Positions 38,643-52,195 of a stretch of 64,000 nt of DNA are shown in pieces; the first letter of the stretch is position 1; every line of letters starts with the position of its first letter. The position numbers and the translations under genes are program-made. Source of the stretch: Parapristionchus giblindavisi (Eukaryota > Nematoda > Chromadorea > Rhabditida > Diplogasteridae); the NCBI GenBank assembly GCA_943737045.1, contig CALSFV010000378.1:1-64000 (forward strand), given 5' to 3'. The notes beneath the pieces are model-generated. The model had not been told where the DNA came from and did not search any database. It worked only from the letters and a program-made list of their open reading frames with translations.

Positions 38643-40065
38643 TAAGGGGCTAGCCCAGATTCGACCAGGGAATCACTCAGAAGCAAGGGGCTAGCCCAGA
38701 TTCGACCAGAGAATCACTCAGAAGCAAGGGGCTAGCCCAGATTCGACCAGGGAATCACTAAGAAGCAAGGGGCTAGCCCAGATTCGACCAGAGTATCACT
38801 CAGAAACAAGGGGCTAGCCCAGATTCGACCAGGGAATCACTCAGAAGCAAGGGGCTGGCCCAGATTCGACCAGAGTATCACTCAGAAGTAAGGGGCTAGC
38901 CCAGATTCGACCAGGGAATCACTCAGAAGCAAGGGGCTAGCCCGGATTCGACCAGGGAATCACTCAGAAGCAAGGGGCTAGCCCAGATTCGACCAGGGAA
39001 TCACTCAGAAGCAAGGGGCTAGCCCAGATTCGTCCAGGGAATCACTCAGAAGCAAGGGGCTAGCCCAGATTCGACCAGGGAATCACTCAGAAGCAAGGCG
39101 CTAGCCCAGATTCGACCAGGGAATCACTCAGAAGCAAAGGGCTAGCCCAGATTCGACCAGGGAATCACTCAGAAGCAAGGGGCTAGCACAGATTCGACCA
39201 GGGAATCACTCAGAAGCAAGGGGCTAGCCCAGATTCGACCAGGGAATCACTCAGAAGCAAGGGGTTAGCCCAGATTCGACCAGGGAATCACTCAGAAGCA
39301 AAGGGCTAGCCCAGATTCGACCAGGGAATCACTCAGAAGCAAGGGGCTAGCCCAGATTCGACCAGGGTATCACTCAGAAGCAAGGCGCTAGCCCAGATTC
39401 GACCAGAGTATCACTCAGAAGCAAGGCGCTAGCCCAGATTCGACCAGGTAATCACTCAGAAGCAAGGGGCTAGCCCAGATTCGACCAAGGAATCACTCAG
39501 AAGCAAGGGGCTAGCCCAGATTCGACCAGAGTATCACTCAGAAGTAAGGGGCTAGCCCAGATTCGACCAGGGAATCACTCAGAAGCAAGGGGCTAGCCCG
39601 GATTCGACCAGGGAATCACTCAGAAGCAAGGGGCTAGCCCAGATTCGACCAGGGAATCACTCAGAAGCAAGGGGCTAGCCCAGATTCGACCAGGGAATCA
39701 CTCAGAAGCAAGGGGCTAACCCAGATTCGACCAGGGAATCACTCAGAAGCAAAGGGCTAGCCCAGATTCGTCCAGGGAATCACTCAGAAGCAAGGGGCTA
39801 GCCCAGATTCGACCAGGGAATCACTCGGAAGCAAGGGGCTAGCCCAGATTCGACCAGGGAATCACTCAGAAGCAAGGGGCTAGCCCAGATTCGACCAGGG
39901 TATCACTCAGAAGCAAGGGGCTAGCCCAGATTCGACCAGGGAATCACTCAGAAGCAAGGGGCTAGCCCAGATTCGACCAGGGTATCACTCAGAAGCAAGG
40001 GGCTAGCCCAGATTCGACCAGGGAATCACTCAGAAGCAAGGGGCTAGCCCAGATTCGACCAGAGA

Positions 40066-42563
40066 ATCACTCAGAAGCAAGGGGCTAGCCCAGATTCGAC
40101 CAGGGAATCACTAAGAAGCAAGGGGCTAGCCCAGATTCGACCAGGGAATCACTCAGAAGCAAGGGGCTAGCCCAGATTCGACCAGGGTATCACTCAGAAT
40201 CAAGGCGCTAGCCCAGAATCGACCAGAGTATCACTCAGAAGCAAGGGGCTAGCCCAGATTCTACCAGGGAATCACTCAGAAGCAAGGGGCTACCCCAGAT
40301 TCGACCAGGGAATCACTCAGAAGCAAGGGGCTAGCCCAGATTCGACCAGGGAATCACTCTGAAGCAAGGGGCTAGCCCAGATTCGACCAGGTAATCACTC
40401 AGAAGCAAGGGGCTAGCCCAGATTCGACCAGGGAATCACTCAGAAGCAAGGGGCTAGCCCAGATTCGACCAGGGAATCACTCAGAAGCAAGGGGCTAGCC
40501 CAGATTCGACCAGAGAATCACTCAGAAGCAAGGGGCTAGCCCAGATTCGACCAGGGAATCACTAAGAAGCAAGGGGCTAGCCCAGATTCTACCAGGGAAT
40601 CACTCAGAAGCAAGGGGCTAGCCCAGATTCGACCAGGGAATCACTCAGAAGCAAGGCGCTAGCCCAGATTCGACCAGGGAATCACTCAGAAGCAAAGGGC
40701 TAGCCCAGATTCGACCAGGGAATCACTCAGAAGCAAGGGGCTAGCACAGATTCGACCAGGGAATCACGCAGAAGCAAGGGGCTAGCCCAGATTCGACCAG
40801 GGAATCACTCAGAAGCAAGGGGTTAGCCCAGATTCGACCAGGGAATCACTCAGAAGCAAAGGGCTAGCCCAGATTCGACCAGGGAATCACTCAGAAGCAA
40901 GGGGCTAGCCCAGATTCGACCAGGGTATCACTCAGAAGCAAGGCGCTAGCCCAGATTCGACCAGAGTATCACTCAGAAGCAAGGCGCTAGCCCAGATTCT
41001 ACCAGGGAATCACTCAGAAGCAAGGGGCTACCCCAGATTCGACCAGGGAATCACTCAGAAGCAAGGGGCTAGCCCAGATTCGACCAGGGAATCACTCTGA
41101 AGCAAGGGGCTAGCCCAGATTCGACCAGGTAATCACTCAGAAGCAAGGGGCTAGCCCAGATTCGACCAGGGAATCACTCAGAAGCAAGGGGCTAGCCCAG
41201 ATTCTACCAGGGAATCACTCAGAAGCAAGGGGCTAGCCCAGATTCGATCAGGGAAACACTCAGAAGCAACGGGCTAGCCCAGATTCGACCAGGGTATCAC
41301 TCAGAAGCAAGGGGCTAGCCCAGATTCGACCAGGGAATCACTAAGAAGCAAGGGGCTAGCCCAGATTCGACCAGGGAATCACTCAGAAGCAAGGGGCTAG
41401 CCCAGATTCGACCAGGGTATCACTCAGAATCAAGGCGCTAGCCCAGAATCGACCAGAGTATCACTCAGAAGCAAGGGGCTAGCCCAGATTCTACCAGGGA
41501 ATCACTCAGAAGCAAGGGGCTACCCCAGATTCGACCAGGGAATCACTCAGAAGCAAGGGGCTAGCCCAGATTCGACCAGGGAATCACTCTGAAGCAAGGG
41601 GCTAGCCCAGATTCGACCAGGTAATCACTCAGAAGCAAGGGGCTAGCCCAGATTCGACCAGGGAATCACTCAGAAGCAAGGGGCTAGCCCAGATTCGACC
41701 AGGGAATCACTCAGAAGCAAGGGGCTAGCCCAGATTCGACCAGAGAATCACTCAGAAGCAAGGGGCTAGCCCAGATTCGACCAGGGAATCACTAAGAAGC
41801 AAGGGGCTAGCCCAGATTCTACCAGGGAATCACTCAGAAGCAAGGGGCTAGCCCAGATTCGACCAGGGAATCACTCAGAAGCAAGGCGCTAGCCCAGATT
41901 CGACCAGGGAATCACTCAGAAGCAAAGGGCTAGCCCAGATTCGACCAGGGAATCACTCAGAAGCAAGGGGCTAGCACAGATTCGACCAGGGAATCACGCA
42001 GAAGCAAGGGGCTAGCCCAGATTCGACCAGGGAATCACTCAGAAGCAAGGGGTTAGCCCAGATTCGACCAGGGAATCACTCAGAAGCAAAGGGCTAGCCC
42101 AGATTCGACCAGGGAATCACTCAGAAGCAAGGGGCTAGCCCAGATTCGACCAGGGTATCACTCAGAAGCAAGGCGCTAGCCCAGATTCGACCAGAGTATC
42201 ACTCAGAAGCAAGGCGCTAGCCCAGATTCTACCAGGGAATCACTCAGAAGCAAGGGGCTACCCCAGATTCGACCAGGGAATCACTCAGAAGCAAGGGGCT
42301 AGCCCAGATTCGACCAGGGAATCACTCTGAAGCAAGGGGCTAGCCCAGATTCGACCAGGTAATCACTCAGAAGCAAGGGGCTAGCCCAGATTCGACCAGG
42401 GAATCACTCAGAAGCAAGGGGCTAGCCCAGATTCTACCAGGGAATCACTCAGAAGCAAGGGGCTAGCCCAGATTCGATCAGGGAAACACTCAGAAGCAAC
42501 GGGCTAGCCCAGATTCGACCAGGGTATCACTCAGAAGCAAGGGGCTAGCCCAGATTCGACCAG
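40066..42563. repeat. Perfect 1,230-bp tandem duplication
   Basis: A 30-monomer unit is present twice in direct succession. Bases 40,066-41,333 equal 41,296-42,563 (1,268 bp, longer than the 1,230-bp displacement, so the copies abut). I compared every line and found no difference. Private changes are shared by both copies: G21 to T at 40,200 and 41,430; T39 to A at 40,218 and 41,448; T15 to G at 40,768 and 41,998; and a GGGGTTAG monomer. Because otherwise unique changes are present in both copies, the duplication is younger than those mutations. Confidence 0.95.
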
Positions 42564-43583
42564 AGTATCACTCAGAAACAAGGGGCTAGCCCAGATTCGA
42601 CCAGGGAATCACTCAGAAGCAAGGGGCTGGCCCAGATTCGACCAGAGTATCACTCAGAAGTAAGGGGCTAGCCCAGATTCGACCAGGGAATCACTCAGAA
42701 GCAAGGGGCTAGCCCGGATTCGACCAGGGAATCACTCAGAAGCAAGGGGCTAGCCCAGATTCGACCAGGGAATCACTCAGAAGCAAGGGGCTAGCCCAGA
42801 TTCGACCAGGGAATCACTCAGAAGCAAGGGGCTAGCCCAGATTCGACCAGGGTATCACTCAGAAGCAAGGGGCTAGCCCAGATTCGACCAGGGAATCACT
42901 CAGAAGCAAGGGGCTAGCCCAGATTCGACCAGAGAATCACTCAGAAGCAAGGGGCTAGCCCAGATTCGACCAGGGAATCACTAAGAAGCAAGGGGCTAGC
43001 CCAGATTCTACCAGGGAATCACTCAGAAGCAAGGGGCTAGCCCAGATTCGACCAGGGAATCACTCAGAAGCAAGGCGCTAGCCCAGATTCGACCAGGGAA
43101 TCACTCAGAAGCAAAGGGCTAGCCCAGATTCGACCAGGGAATCACTCAGAAGCAAGGGGCTAGCACAGATTCGACCAGGGAATCACTCAGAAGCAAGGGG
43201 CTAGCCCAGATTCGACCAGGGAATCACTCAGAAGCAAGGGGCTAGCCCAGATTCGACCAGGGAATCACTCAGAAGCAAAGGGCTAGCCCAGATTCGACCA
43301 GGGAATCACTCAGAAGCAAGGGGCTAGCCCAGATTCGACCAGGGTATCACTCAGAAGCAAGGCGCTAGCCCAGATTCGACCAGAGTATCACTCAGAAGCA
43401 AGGCGCTAGCCCAGATTCGACCAGGTAATCACTCAGAAGCAAGGGGCTAGCCCAGATTCGACCAGGGAATCACTCAGAAGCAAGGGGCTAGCCCAGATTC
43501 GACCAGAGTATCACTCAGAAGTAAGGGGCTAGCCCAGATTCGACCAGGGAATCACTCAGAAGCAAGGGGCTAGCCCGGATTCG

Positions 43584-44879
43584 ACCAGGGAATCACTCAG
43601 AAGCAAGGGGCTAGCCCAGATTCGACCAGGGAATCACTCAGAAGCAAGGCGCTAGCCCAGATTCGACCAGGGAATCACTCAGAAGCAAAGGGCTAGCCCA
43701 GATTCGACCAGGGAATCACTCAGAAGCAAGGGGCTAGCACAGATTCGACCAGGGAATCACTCAGAAGCAAGGGGCTAGCCCAGATTCGACCAGGGAATCA
43801 CTCAGAAGCAAGGGGCTAGCCCAGATTCGACCAGGGAATCACTCAGAAGCAAAGGGCTAGCCCAGATTCGACCAGGGAATCACTCAGAAGCAAGGGGCTA
43901 GCCCAGATTCGACCAGGGTATCACTCAGAAGCAAGGCGCTAGCCCAGATTCGACCAGAGTATCACTCAGAAGCAAGGCGCTAGCCCAGATTCGACCAGGT
44001 AATCACTCAGAAGCAAGGGGCTAGCCCAGATTCGACCAGGGAATCACTCAGAAGCAAGGGGCTAGCCCAGATTCGACCAGAGTATCACTCAGAAGTAAGG
44101 GGCTAGCCCAGATTCGACCAGGGAATCACTCAGAAGCAAGGGGCTAGCCCGGATTCGACCAGGGAATCACTCAGAAGCAAGGGGCTAGCCCAGATTCGAC
44201 CAGGGAATCACTCAGAAGCAAGGGGCTAGCCCAGATTCGACCAGGGAATCACTCAGAAGCAAGGGGCTAGCCCAGATTCGACCAGGGAATCACTCAGAAG
44301 CAAAGGGCTAGCCCAGATTCGTCCAGGGAATCACTCAGAAGCAAGGGGCTAGCCCAGATTCGACCAGGGAATCACTCGGAAGCAAGGGGCTAGCCCAGAT
44401 TCGACCAGGGAATCACTCAGAAGCAAGGGGCTAGCCCAGATTCGACCAGGGTATCACTCAGAAGCAAGGGGCTAGCCCAGATTCGACCAGGGAATCACTC
44501 AGAAGCAAGGGGCTAGCCCAGATTCGACCAGGGTATCACTCAGAAGCAAGGGGCTAGCCCAGATTCGACCAGGGAATCACACAGAAGCAAGGGGCTAGCC
44601 CAGAATCGACCAGAGAATCACTCAGAAGCAAGGGGCTAGCCCAGATTCGACCAGGGAATCACTAAGAAGCAAGGGGCTAGCCCAGATTCGACCAGGGAAT
44701 CACTCAGAAGCAAGGGGCTAGCCCAGATTCGACCAGGGTATCACTCAGAAGCAAGGCGCTAGCCCAGATTCGACCAGAGTATCACTCAGAAGCAAGGGGC
44801 TAGCCCAGATTCTACCAGGGAATCACTCAGAAGCAAGGGGCTAGCCCAGATTCGACCAGGGAATCACTCAGAAGCAAGG
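43584..44879. repeat. 40-monomer repeat, copy 1
   Basis: Matches 45,224-46,519 over 1,296 bp at an offset of 1,640 bp. Both copies share the rare T15-to-A change (CACACAG, 44,581 and 46,221). Differences seen: 44,124 A against G at 45,764, and 44,605 A against T at 46,245. The right boundary is G27 here against C27 in the partner (44,880/46,520). Confidence 0.88.
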
Positions 44880-45223
44880 GGCTAGCCCAGATTCGACCAG
44901 GGTATCACTCAGAAGCAAGGGGCTAGCCCAGATTCGACCAGGGAATCACTCAGAAGCAAGGGGCTAGCCCAGATTCGACCAGGGTATCACTCAGAAGCAA
45001 GGGGCTAGCCCAGATTCGACCAGGGAATCACTCAGAAGCAAGGGGCTAGCCCAGATTCGACCAGAGAATCACTCAGAAGCAAGGGGCTAGCCCAGATTCG
45101 ACCAGGGAATCACTAAGAAGCAAGGGGCTAGCCCAGATTCGACCAGAGAATCACTCAGAAGCAAGGGGCTAGCCCAGATTCGACCAGGGAATCACTAAGA
45201 AGCAAGGGGCTAGCCCAGATTCT

Positions 45224-46519
45224 ACCAGGGAATCACTCAGAAGCAAGGGGCTAGCCCAGATTCGACCAGGGAATCACTCAGAAGCAAGGCGCTAGCCCAG
45301 ATTCGACCAGGGAATCACTCAGAAGCAAAGGGCTAGCCCAGATTCGACCAGGGAATCACTCAGAAGCAAGGGGCTAGCACAGATTCGACCAGGGAATCAC
45401 TCAGAAGCAAGGGGCTAGCCCAGATTCGACCAGGGAATCACTCAGAAGCAAGGGGCTAGCCCAGATTCGACCAGGGAATCACTCAGAAGCAAAGGGCTAG
45501 CCCAGATTCGACCAGGGAATCACTCAGAAGCAAGGGGCTAGCCCAGATTCGACCAGGGTATCACTCAGAAGCAAGGCGCTAGCCCAGATTCGACCAGAGT
45601 ATCACTCAGAAGCAAGGCGCTAGCCCAGATTCGACCAGGTAATCACTCAGAAGCAAGGGGCTAGCCCAGATTCGACCAGGGAATCACTCAGAAGCAAGGG
45701 GCTAGCCCAGATTCGACCAGAGTATCACTCAGAAGTAAGGGGCTAGCCCAGATTCGACCAGGGGATCACTCAGAAGCAAGGGGCTAGCCCGGATTCGACC
45801 AGGGAATCACTCAGAAGCAAGGGGCTAGCCCAGATTCGACCAGGGAATCACTCAGAAGCAAGGGGCTAGCCCAGATTCGACCAGGGAATCACTCAGAAGC
45901 AAGGGGCTAGCCCAGATTCGACCAGGGAATCACTCAGAAGCAAAGGGCTAGCCCAGATTCGTCCAGGGAATCACTCAGAAGCAAGGGGCTAGCCCAGATT
46001 CGACCAGGGAATCACTCGGAAGCAAGGGGCTAGCCCAGATTCGACCAGGGAATCACTCAGAAGCAAGGGGCTAGCCCAGATTCGACCAGGGTATCACTCA
46101 GAAGCAAGGGGCTAGCCCAGATTCGACCAGGGAATCACTCAGAAGCAAGGGGCTAGCCCAGATTCGACCAGGGTATCACTCAGAAGCAAGGGGCTAGCCC
46201 AGATTCGACCAGGGAATCACACAGAAGCAAGGGGCTAGCCCAGATTCGACCAGAGAATCACTCAGAAGCAAGGGGCTAGCCCAGATTCGACCAGGGAATC
46301 ACTAAGAAGCAAGGGGCTAGCCCAGATTCGACCAGGGAATCACTCAGAAGCAAGGGGCTAGCCCAGATTCGACCAGGGTATCACTCAGAAGCAAGGCGCT
46401 AGCCCAGATTCGACCAGAGTATCACTCAGAAGCAAGGGGCTAGCCCAGATTCTACCAGGGAATCACTCAGAAGCAAGGGGCTAGCCCAGATTCGACCAGG
46501 GAATCACTCAGAAGCAAGG
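45224..46519. repeat. 40-monomer repeat, copy 2
   Basis: Partner of 43,584-44,879, with a private G at 45,764 (monomer position 9). It overlaps the start of the 738-bp tandem duplication that follows. Confidence 0.88.
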
Positions 46520-47690
46520 CGCTAGCCCAGATTCGACCAGAGTATCACTCAGAAGCAAGGGGCTAGCCCAGATTCGACCAGGGAATCACTCTGAAGCAAG
46601 GGGCTAGCCCAGATTCGACCAGGGAATCACTCAGAAGCAAGGGGCTAGCCCAGATTCGACCAGGGAATCACTCGGAAGCAAGGGGCTAGCCCAGATTCGA
46701 CCAGGGAATCACTCAGAAGCAAGGGGCTAGCCCAGATTCGACCAGGGTATCACTCAGAAGCAAGGGGCTAGCCCAGATTCGAACAGGGAATCACTCAGAA
46801 GCAAGGGGCTAGCCCAGATTCGACCAGAGAATCACTCAGAAGCAAGGGGCTAGCCCAGATTCGACCAGGGAATCACTAAGAAGCAAGGGGCTAGCCCAGA
46901 TTCGACCAGGGAATCACTCAGAAGCAAGGGGCTAGCCCAGATTCGACCAGGGAATCACTCAGAAGCAAGGGGCTAGCCCAGATTCGACCAGAGAATCACT
47001 CAGAAGCAAGGGGCTAGCCCAGATTCGACCAGGGAATCACTAAGAAGCAAGGGGCTAGCCCAGATTCGACCAGGGAATCACTCAGAAGCAAGGGGCTAGC
47101 CCAGATTCGACCAGGGTATCACTCAGAAGCAAGGCGCTAGCCCAGATTCGACCAGAGTATCACTCAGAAGCAAGGGGCTAGCCCAGATTCTACCAGGGAA
47201 TCACTCAGAAGCAAGGGGCTAGCCCAGATTCGACCAGGGAATCACTCAGAAGCAAGGCGCTAGCCCAGATTCGACCAGAGTATCACTCAGAAGCAAGGGG
47301 CTAGCCCAGATTCGACCAGGGAATCACTCTGAAGCAAGGGGCTAGCCCAGATTCGACCAGGGAATCACTCAGAAGCAAGGGGCTAGCCCAGATTCGACCA
47401 GGGAATCACTCGGAAGCAAGGGGCTAGCCCAGATTCGACCAGGGAATCACTCAGAAGCAAGGGGCTAGCCCAGATTCGACCAGGGTATCACTCAGAAGCA
47501 AGGGGCTAGCCCAGATTCGAACAGGGAATCACTCAGAAGCAAGGGGCTAGCCCAGATTCGACCAGAGAATCACTCAGAAGCAAGGGGCTAGCCCAGATTC
47601 GACCAGGGAATCACTAAGAAGCAAGGGGCTAGCCCAGATTCGACCAGGGAATCACTCAGAAGCAAGGGGCTAGCCCAGATTCGACCAGGG
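46222..47690. repeat. 738-bp (18-monomer) tandem duplication
   Basis: Bases 46,222-46,952 equal 46,960-47,690 as read (731 bp at an offset of 738 bp). The shared marker is the A3 monomer (GAACAGG), at 46,781 and 47,519. The first of these is the earliest A3 monomer I see in the window; the variant then becomes common to the right. Confidence 0.88.
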
Positions 47691-48996
47691 TATCACTCAG
47701 AAGCAAGGCGCTAGCCCAGATTCGACCAGAGTATCACTCAGAAGCAAGGGGCTAGCCCAGATTCTACCAGGGAATCACTCAGAAGCAAGGGGCTAGCCCA
47801 GATTCGACCAGGGAATCACTCAGAAGCAAGGCGCTAGCCCAGATTCGACCAGGGAATCACTCAGAAGCAAAGGGCTAGCCCAGATTCGACCAGGGAATCA
47901 CTCAGAAGCAAGGGGCTAGCACAGATTCGACCAGGGAATCACTCAGAAGCAAGGGGCTAGCCCAGATTCGACCAGGGAATCACTCAGAAGCAAGGGGCTA
48001 GCCCAGATTCGACCAGGGAATCACTCAGAAGCAAAGGGCTAGCCCAGATTCGACCAGGGAATCACTCAGAAGCAAGGGGCTAGCCCAGATTCGACCAGGG
48101 TATCACTCAGAAGCAAGGCGCTAGCCCAGATTCGACCAGAGTATCACTCAGAAGCAAGGCGCTAGCCCAGATTCGACCAGGTAATCACTCAGAAGCAAGG
48201 GGCTAGCCCAGATTCGACCAGGGAATCACTCAGAAGCAAGGGGCTAGCCCAGATTCGACCAGGGAATCACTCGGAAGCAAGGGGCTAGCCCAGATTCGAC
48301 CAGGGAATCACTCAGAAGCAAGGGGCTAGCCCAGATTCGACCAGGGTATCACTCAGAAGCAAGGGGCTAGCCCAGATTCGACCAGGGAATCACTCAGAAG
48401 CAAGGGGCTAGCCCAGATTCGACCAGGGAATCACTCGGAAGCAAGGGGCTAGCCCAGATTCGACCAGGGAATCACTCAGAAGCAAGGGGCTAGCCCAGAT
48501 TCGACCAGGGTATCACTCAGAAGCAAGGGGCTAGCCCAGATTCGACCAGAGAATCACTCAGAAGCAAGGGGCTAGCCCAGATTCGACCAGGGAATCACTA
48601 AGAAGCAAGGGGCTAGCCCAGATTCTACCAGGGAATCACTCAGAAGCAAGGGGCTAGCCCAGATTCGACCAGGGAATCACTCAGAAGCAAGGCGCTAGCC
48701 CAGATTCGACCAGGGAATCACTCAGAAGCAAAGGGCTAGCCCAGATTCGACCAGGGAATCACTCAGAAGCAAGGGGCTAGCACAGATTCGACCAGGGAAT
48801 CACTCAGAAGCAAGGGGCTAGCCCAGATTCGACCAGGGAATCACTCAGAAGCAAGGGGCTAGCCCAGATTCGACCAGGGAATCACTCAGAAGCAAAGGGC
48901 TAGCCCAGATTCGTCCAGGGAATCACTCAGAAGCAAGGGGCTAGCCCAGATTCGACCAGGGAATCACTCGGAAGCAAGGGGCTAGCCCAGATTCGA

Positions 48997-50568
48997 CCAG
49001 GGAATCACTCAGAAGCAAGGGGCTAGCCCAGATTCGACCAGGGTATCACTCAGAAGCAAGGGGCTAGCCCAGATTCGACCAGGGAATCACTCAGAAGCAA
49101 GGGGCTAGCCCAGATTCGACCAGGGTATCACTCAGAAGCAAGGGGCTAGCCCAGATTCGACCAGGGAATCACTCAGAAGCAAGGGGCTAGCCCAGATTCG
49201 ACCAGAGAATCACTCAGAAGCAAGGGGCTAGCCCAGATTCGACCAGGGAATCACTAAGAAGCAAGGGGCTAGCCCAGATTCGACCAGGGAATCACTCAGA
49301 AGCAAGGGGCTAGCCCAGATTCGACCAGGGTATCACTCAGAAGCAAGGCGCTAGCCCAGATTCGACCAGAGTATCACTCAGAAGCAAGGGGCTAGCCCAG
49401 ATTCTACCAGGGAATCACTCAGAAGCAAGGGGCTAGCCCAGATTCGACCAGGGAATCACTCAGAAGCAAGGCGCTAGCCCAGATTCGACCAGAGTATCAC
49501 TCAGAAGCAAGGCGCTAGCCCAGATTCGACCAGGGAATCACTCAGAAGCAAGGGGCTAGCCCAGATTCGACCAGGGTATCACTCAGAAGCAAGGGGCTAG
49601 CCCAGATTCGACCAGGGAATCACTCAGAAGCAAGGGGCTAGCCCAGATTCGACCAGAGAATCACTCAGAAGCAAGGGGCTAGCCCAGATTCGACCAGGGA
49701 ATCACTCAGAAGCAAGGGGCTAGCCCAGATTCGACCAGGGAATCACTCAGAAGCAAGGGGCTAGCCCAGATTCGACCAGGGAATCACTCAGAAGCAAAGG
49801 GCTAGCCCAGATTCGTCCAGGGAATCACTCAGAAGCAAGGGGCTAGCCCAGATTCGACCAGGGTATCACTCAGAAGCAAGGGGCTAGCCCAGATTCGACC
49901 AGGGAATCACTCAGAAGCAAGGGGCTAGCCCAGATTCGACCAGGGTATCACTCAGAAGCAAGGGGCTAGCCCAGATTCGACCAGGGAATCACTCAGAAGC
50001 AAGGGGCTAGCCCAGATTCGACCAGAGAATCACTCAGAAGCAAGGGGCTAGCCCAGATTCGACCAGGGAATCACTAAGAAGCAAGGGGCTAGCCCAGATT
50101 CGACCAGGGAATCACTCAGAAGCAAGGGGCTAGCCCAGATTCGACCAGGGTATCACTCAGAAGCAAGGCGCTAGCCCAGATTCGACCAGAGTATCACTCA
50201 GAAGCAAGGGGCTAGCCCAGATTCTACCAGGGAATCACTCAGAAGCAAGGGGCTAGCCCAGATTCGACCAGGGAATCACTCAGAAGCAAGGCGCTAGCCC
50301 AGATTCGACCAGAGTATCACTCAGAAGCAAGGCGCTAGCCCAGATTCGACCAGGGAATCACTCAGAAGCAAGGGGCTAGCCCAGATTCGACCAGGGTATC
50401 ACTCAGAAGCAAGGGGCTAGCCCAGATTCGACCAGGGAATCACTCAGAAGCAAGGGGCTAGCCCAGATTCGACCAGAGAATCACTCAGAAGCAAGGGGCT
50501 AGCCCAGATTCGACCAGGGAATCACTCAGAAGCAAGGGGCTAGCCCAGATTCGACCAGGGAATCACTC
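48997..50568. repeat. 820-bp (20-monomer) tandem duplication
   Basis: Bases 48,997-49,748 equal 49,817-50,568 as read (752 bp, offset 820 bp). The unit runs T9, consensus, T9, consensus, A7, A16, consensus, T9+C27, A7+T9, T1 and so on. The boundaries are a T2 monomer on the left of copy 2 and a G17 monomer on its right. Confidence 0.87.
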
Positions 50569-52195
50569 GGAAGCAAGGGGCTAGCCCAGATTCGACCAGG
50601 GAAACACTCAGAAGCAACGGGCTAGCCCAGATTCGACCAGGGAAACACTCAGAAGCAACGGGCTAGCCCAGATTCGACCAGGTAATCACTCAGAAGCAAG
50701 GGGCTAGCCCAGATTCGACCAGAGTATCACTCAGAAACAAGGGGCTAGCCCAGATTCGACCAGGGAATCACTCAGAAGTAAGGGGCTAGCCCAGATTCGA
50801 CCAGGGAATCACTCAGAAGCAAGGGGCTAGCCCGGATTCGACCAGGGAATCACTCAGAAGCAAGGGGCTAGCCCAGATTCGACCAGGGAATCACTCAGAA
50901 GCAAGGGGCTAGCCCAGATTCGACCAGGGAATCACTCAGAAGCAAGGGGCTAGCCCAGATTCGACCAGGGAAGCACTCAGAAGCAAAGGGCTAGCCCAGA
51001 TTCGTCCAGGGTATCACTCAGAAGCAAGGGGCTAGCCCAGATTCGACCAGGGAATCACTCAGAAGCAAGGGGCTAGCCCCGATTCGACCAGGGAATCACT
51101 AAGAAGCAAGGGGCTAGCCCAGATTCTACCAGGGAATCACTCAGAAGCAAGGGGCTAGCCCAGATTCGACCAGGGAATCACTCAGAAGCAAGACGCTAGC
51201 CCAGATTCGACCAGGGAATCACTCAGAAGCAAAGGGCTAGCCCAGATTCGACCAGGGAATCACTCAGAAGCAAGGGGCTAGCACAGATTCGACCAGGGAA
51301 TCACTCAGAAGCAAGGGGCTAGCCCAGATTCGACCAGGGAATCACTCAGAAGCAAGGGGCTAGCCCAGATTCGACCAGGAAATCACTCAGAAGCAAGGGG
51401 CTAGCCCAGATTCGACCAGGGTATCACTCAGAAGCAAGGGGCTAGCCCAGATTCGACCAGGGAATCACTCAGAAGCAAGGGGCTAGCCCAGATTCGACCA
51501 GAGAATCACTCAGAAGCACGGGGCTAGCCCAGATTCGACCAGGGAATCACTAAGAAGCAAGGGGCTAGCCCAGATTCGACCAGGGAATCACTCAGAAGCA
51601 AGGGGCTAGCCCAGATTCGACCAGGGAATCACTCAGAAGCAAGGGGCTAGCCCAGATTCGACCAGGGAAGCACTCAGAAGCAAAGGGCTAGCCCAGATTC
51701 GTCCAGGGTATCACTCAGAAGCAAGGGGCTAGCCCAGATTCGACCAGAGAATCACTCAGAAGCAAGGGGCTAGCCCAGATTCGACCAGGGAATCACTAAG
51801 AAGCAAGGGGCTAGCCCAGATTCGACCAGGGAATCACTCAGAAGCAAGGGGCTAGCCCAGATTCGACCAGGGTATCACTCAGAAGCAAGGCGCTAGCCCA
51901 GATTCGACCAGAGTATCACTCAGAAGCAAGGGGCTAGCCCAGATTCTACCAGGGAATCACTCAGAAGCAAGGGGCTAGCCCAGATTCGACCAGGGAATCA
52001 CTCAGAAGCAAGGCGCTAGCCCAGATTCGACCAGAGTATCACTCAGAAGCAAGGCGCTAGCCCAGATTCGACCAGGGAATCACTCAGAAGCAAGGGGCTA
52101 GCCCAGATTCGACCAGAGAATCACTCAGAAGCAAGGGGCTAGCCCAGATTCGACCAGGGAATCACTAAGAAGCAAGGGGCTAGCCCAGATTCGAC

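Noticed and set aside
51060..51530. Cluster of single-copy changes (51,080 C, 51,193 A, 51,519 C) as the edge of the array
   Set aside because: These are isolated substitutions within normal monomers, and well-ordered repeats continue on both sides. It is slightly more diverged, not a boundary.
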